Shown here in pieces: positions 7,928 to 10,287 of a stretch of DNA of 10,287 nt. The DNA comes from Deltaproteobacteria bacterium (GTDB lineage: Bacteria; Bdellovibrionota; UBA1018): the NCBI GenBank assembly GCA_016194835.1, contig JACQAU010000229.1, forward strand, positions 1-10,287, given 5' to 3'. The notes under the pieces were generated by a model. The model worked only from the letters and a program-made list of their open reading frames with translations. It searched no databases and was not told where the DNA came from. Every line of letters begins with the position of its first letter. Within the stretch, counting starts at the first letter, position 1. Made by a program: the position numbers and the translations under genes.

Positions 7928-9031
7928 ATGGATCGTTTTAGGGTGTTGCCGGTGAGTCAAAGCACAATTGACAAGGCAGCTGGTGATATGTATGCCAAGC
8001 AAAGCCGTTACGAAGAAGCGCAGACTTTTTACAAGAGAGCAATGTCTAGAGATACGATAGATCCAGCGGTTTATATTGCTTATGCACAGAGCTTATACGC
8101 AGACAAAAAATATAAAGAAGCTCCTTTTTTTTATTCCATAGCACTGCGATATGATCCTTTAAATGTAGACGCTCTGATTGGTACAGCTAAGTGTATTGCA
8201 GCCTCAGAGGGGATTGACCGAGCAATACAAATGCTTAGAGATGAATTACAAAAAGGGAGTACGGCTAGGGCAGAATTTTTAGGTGCAATTGCAGAGTTTC
8301 AAATTCAAAAAGGAGAGTGGGAGTTTGCACAGAAATATATTGACCAGGCAATTGAGGCCAATCCAGATTATGCATATCCATGGAAGTTGCAAGCACAAAT
8401 TTATTTAAACCGTGAAGGTAGAGATAAACAGGCTGTAGATAAGGCATTGGCTGCGTTTAAGTCTTACTCAGATCGTAACACCTCAGATCCTGTCGGATAT
8501 ATTGAGAGGTATAGACTTTTTATAAGAAAAGCATTATTTGAAAAAGCAGAAGAAGAACTAGAAAAAATATATGCTATTTTTCCAAAATATCCAAACTTGC
8601 ATTTTTATAAGGGTTATCTCTACGCAACTCAAGGTAATTATAAGATAGCTATAGAGGAATTTAAAACCGAACTAAAAAATTCCCCCACTAATGTAACCAC
8701 TATGATAGCACTTGGTAAAGCGTATTTAGAACAAGGAAGTTTAGAAGATGCACTTACGCAATTTAATAAAGCTATGCAGTTGGCCTCAAGAGCGGTTGAG
8801 CCAAAGCACATGGCTGCTTATACAAATCACTTGTTAAAAAATTATCAAAGCGCCATTGTGCTTTACCGGGCAGCACTTCAGTTAGACGCTGCAAATCCTA
8901 TGCTGCATAAAAGACTAGGTTTAGCATATTGGGACATGGGAGATCCAACAAGTGCTCGCGCAGAATTTAAACATTATTTAGAGATGGAGCCAGATGCACA
9001 GGATAGATCTGAAGTGGAAAAGTTTTTTTAG
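7928..9031 (+). CDS. TPR protein, part 2 (C-terminal TPR array of the preceding gene)
   Basis: This 367-residue frame is nearly all TPR repeats, about ten, for example AKQSRYEEAQTFYKRAM, ADKKYKEAPFFYSIALRYDP, QKGEWEFAQKYIDQAIEANP, ATQGNYKIAIEEFKTELKNS, LLKNYQSAIVLYRAALQLD and DMGDPTSARAEFKHYLEMEP. It has no signal peptide and no membrane helix. The first available ATG falls inside helix B of a TPR unit. The same frame is open back to 7847 and encodes the missing helix (YIQVLIQSYEWDEAKKAM). The conserved Ala of that unit is exactly 34 residues before the one in RYEEAQTF, so the natural protein almost certainly continued from the upstream frame. Removal of one base would give a fused protein of about 963 residues. 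Independent translation is possible from GAGG at 7913-7916, but the 11-base spacing is poor. TAG at 9029-9031 ends it, 24 bases before serS. Function unknown. Confidence 0.75.
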   Translation: MDRFRVLPVSQSTIDKAAGDMYAKQSRYEEAQTFYKRAMSRDTIDPAVYIAYAQSLYADKKYKEAPFFYSIALRYDPLNVDALIGTAKCIAASEGIDRAIQMLRDELQKGSTARAEFLGAIAEFQIQKGEWEFAQKYIDQAIEANPDYAYPWKLQAQIYLNREGRDKQAVDKALAAFKSYSDRNTSDPVGYIERYRLFIRKALFEKAEEELEKIYAIFPKYPNLHFYKGYLYATQGNYKIAIEEFKTELKNSPTNVTTMIALGKAYLEQGSLEDALTQFNKAMQLASRAVEPKHMAAYTNHLLKNYQSAIVLYRAALQLDAANPMLHKRLGLAYWDMGDPTSARAEFKHYLEMEPDAQDRSEVEKFF

Positions 9032-9043
9032 TAATAATATGCT

Positions 9044-9050
9044 AAGGTGG
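9044..9050 (+). promoter_or_regulatory. Ribosome binding site of serS
   Basis: AAGGTGG ends 5 bases before the ATG at 9056 and is the strongest Shine-Dalgarno match among the genes here. It fixes the serS start. It lies in the 24-base spacer after the TPR gene, so serS has its own initiation signal and does not depend on coupling. Confidence 0.8.
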
Positions 9051-9055
9051 TAATC

Positions 9056-10287
9056 ATGTTAGACATCAAGCTCTTAGAGGAAGATATAGGAAAGTTAGAA
9101 CAAGGTCTTAAGAAAAGGTGTATTGATTTGTCTATTTTACAGGATCTCAAAACACAATCTCAGTTTCGTAAAAAACAAATCCAGCTAACAGATAGCTTAA
9201 AGGCAGAACTCAATAAGTCCTCGCGTGAAATTGCACAGCTAAAAATAAAATCTAAAACCGATCCAAGCATAATGGATTTTGCGCGTACGCGAGTGGCAGA
9301 AACACGAGAACTGGGAGTAAAAATTCACGACTTAGAGTTAGAGCTGCAAGCTACTGAAAATAAACTGCGAAAAGTACTTTTAGAACTCCCAAATTTACCT
9401 AACGAAAGTGTACCAGAGGGTAGTGATTCTAGTTTTAATGTTGAGATAAAAAAGTGGGGAGAGTTGCCCAAGTTTTCTTTTACTCCAAAAGATCATGTAG
9501 ATATAGGCGAGAGATTGGAAATATTAGATTTTGAACGAGCTGGTAAACTTTCTGGGTCGCGGTTTTCTTTATATTTAGGTGCGGGAGCTGCGTTGGAGAG
9601 AGCTCTGATACAGTTTATGTTGGATTTACACACAAGGGAGCATGGGTATACAGAAGTAATTCCTCCATTTATGGTTAATAGAGAAACAATGACAGGGACA
9701 GGAAATCTACCAAAATTTGAAGCTGATTTATTTAAAACACAAGTTGCAGATCGGGAGCTATTCTTAATCCCTACGGCCGAAGTTCCGCTTACAAATATTT
9801 ATCGTGAGTCTATTATTGAACCCGGTAGACTGCCTATTTGTTTTACAGCTTATTCGCCTTGTTTTAGGAGTGAGGCAGGTTCTTATGGAAAAGATGTACG
9901 CGGATTGATCAGGTTGCACCAATTTCAGAAAGTAGAGCTTGTTAAAATTGTAGAACCAGAGAAATCTGATGACGAGTTAGAGAAAATGACTCAAAATGCA
10001 GAAAAAGTGTTGCAGCTTTTGGGTTTACCTTATCGTATAGTATTGCTTTGTAGTGGAGATATGGGATTTGCGTCCGCCAAGACGTATGATATTGAGGTCT
10101 GGCTGCCCAGCCAAAATGCGTATCGCGAGATTTCTTCTTGTTCAAACTGTGAAGATTTTCAGGCAAGGCGGGCGGATATTAGGTATCGGCATATTGCACA
10201 AGCCAAGCCACGGTTTGTGCATACTTTGAACGGTTCTGGATTAGCGGTTGGCAGGGCTTTTGTTGCGATTTTAGAAAATTTTCAAAA
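9056..10287 (+). CDS. serS: Serine--tRNA ligase (seryl-tRNA synthetase), 3'-truncated by window edge
   Basis: SerRS is the class II synthetase that charges tRNA-Ser (and tRNA-Sec where present) with serine in the cytoplasm. The visible 410 codons lack only about 15-20 residues of the usual 420-430. Residues 1 to about 105 are charged and helical, the coiled-coil arm that grips the long variable arm of tRNA-Ser, ending in the conserved LPNLPNESVPEG. The catalytic core follows: motif 1 around 175-206 with its invariant proline at P203 (EVIPPFMVN), the serine-binding TAE at 240-242 (PTAEVPLTNIYR), motif 2 with R271 (CFRSEAGSYGKDVRG), and motif 3 at 392-400 (NGSGLAVGR), which supplies the ATP-binding arginine R400. 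The start is the first ATG, 5 bases after a strong AAGGTGG. With only 24 bases after the TPR gene and no terminator, it may be co-transcribed with the upstream genes. No stop is reached before the window ends. Confidence 0.97.
   Translation, partial: MLDIKLLEEDIGKLEQGLKKRCIDLSILQDLKTQSQFRKKQIQLTDSLKAELNKSSREIAQLKIKSKTDPSIMDFARTRVAETRELGVKIHDLELELQATENKLRKVLLELPNLPNESVPEGSDSSFNVEIKKWGELPKFSFTPKDHVDIGERLEILDFERAGKLSGSRFSLYLGAGAALERALIQFMLDLHTREHGYTEVIPPFMVNRETMTGTGNLPKFEADLFKTQVADRELFLIPTAEVPLTNIYRESIIEPGRLPICFTAYSPCFRSEAGSYGKDVRGLIRLHQFQKVELVKIVEPEKSDDELEKMTQNAEKVLQLLGLPYRIVLLCSGDMGFASAKTYDIEVWLPSQNAYREISSCSNCEDFQARRADIRYRHIAQAKPRFVHTLNGSGLAVGRAFVAILENFQ

Noticed and set aside
9005..9031. Possible terminator with a T7 run at the end of the TPR gene
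   Set aside because: The T run is part of the last codons (FF-stop), and I see no GC-rich inverted repeat just before it.
9035..9040. TAATAT as a -10 promoter element for serS
   Set aside because: No -35-like element lies 16-18 bases upstream, and the predicted transcript start would fall within the ribosome binding site.

Overview
This window is almost wholly coding, all on the + strand. It holds the distal half of a bacterial complex I (NADH:quinone oxidoreductase) operon, then a large membrane-anchored TPR protein split by an apparent +1 frameshift, then the start and most of seryl-tRNA synthetase. The DNA is AT-rich, with many TTA, TTT, ATT and AAA codons and intact T8-T9 runs. No gap between genes exceeds about 25 bases, so there is little room for internal promoters or terminators.

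Layout: the C-terminal 95-96 residues of NuoI (1-290, cut by the window edge); nuoJ (291-827); nuoK (812-1123); nuoL (1130-3064); nuoM (3051-4619); nuoN (4616-6133); TPR protein part 1 (6139-7905) and part 2 (annotated 7928-9031, but its frame is coding from about 7877); serS (9056-10287, cut at its 3' end). The order nuoI-J-K-L-M-N is the canonical one. The genes abut or overlap by 4-16 bases, which fits one transcript with translational coupling. NuoI carries electrons through two 4Fe-4S clusters in the peripheral arm. NuoJ and NuoK form the small-subunit part of the membrane arm, and NuoL, NuoM and NuoN are the antiporter-like proton-pumping subunits. The charged residues expected in mid-membrane are present in K, L, M and N, so the complex looks functional.

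The unusual part is 6139-9031. It reads as one protein of about 963 residues: an N-terminal domain resembling GYF_2/DUF4339, a Pro/Glu/Lys-rich linker, one transmembrane helix, and then a long TPR array probably facing the periplasm. The frame is broken in an A-rich stretch near 7864-7876. Dropping one A there restores a TPR array with normal 34-residue phasing across the junction. This could be a real mutation, a sequence error or recoding; the window alone cannot decide.

Organism: a Gram-negative, respiring bacterium. The type of NuoI and a TPR protein with a GYF-like N-terminus suggest a relative of Bdellovibrionota or other former Deltaproteobacteria. This is a low-confidence inference from recollection of those groups, not a search result. 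I found no mobile element, CRISPR array, RNA gene or origin.
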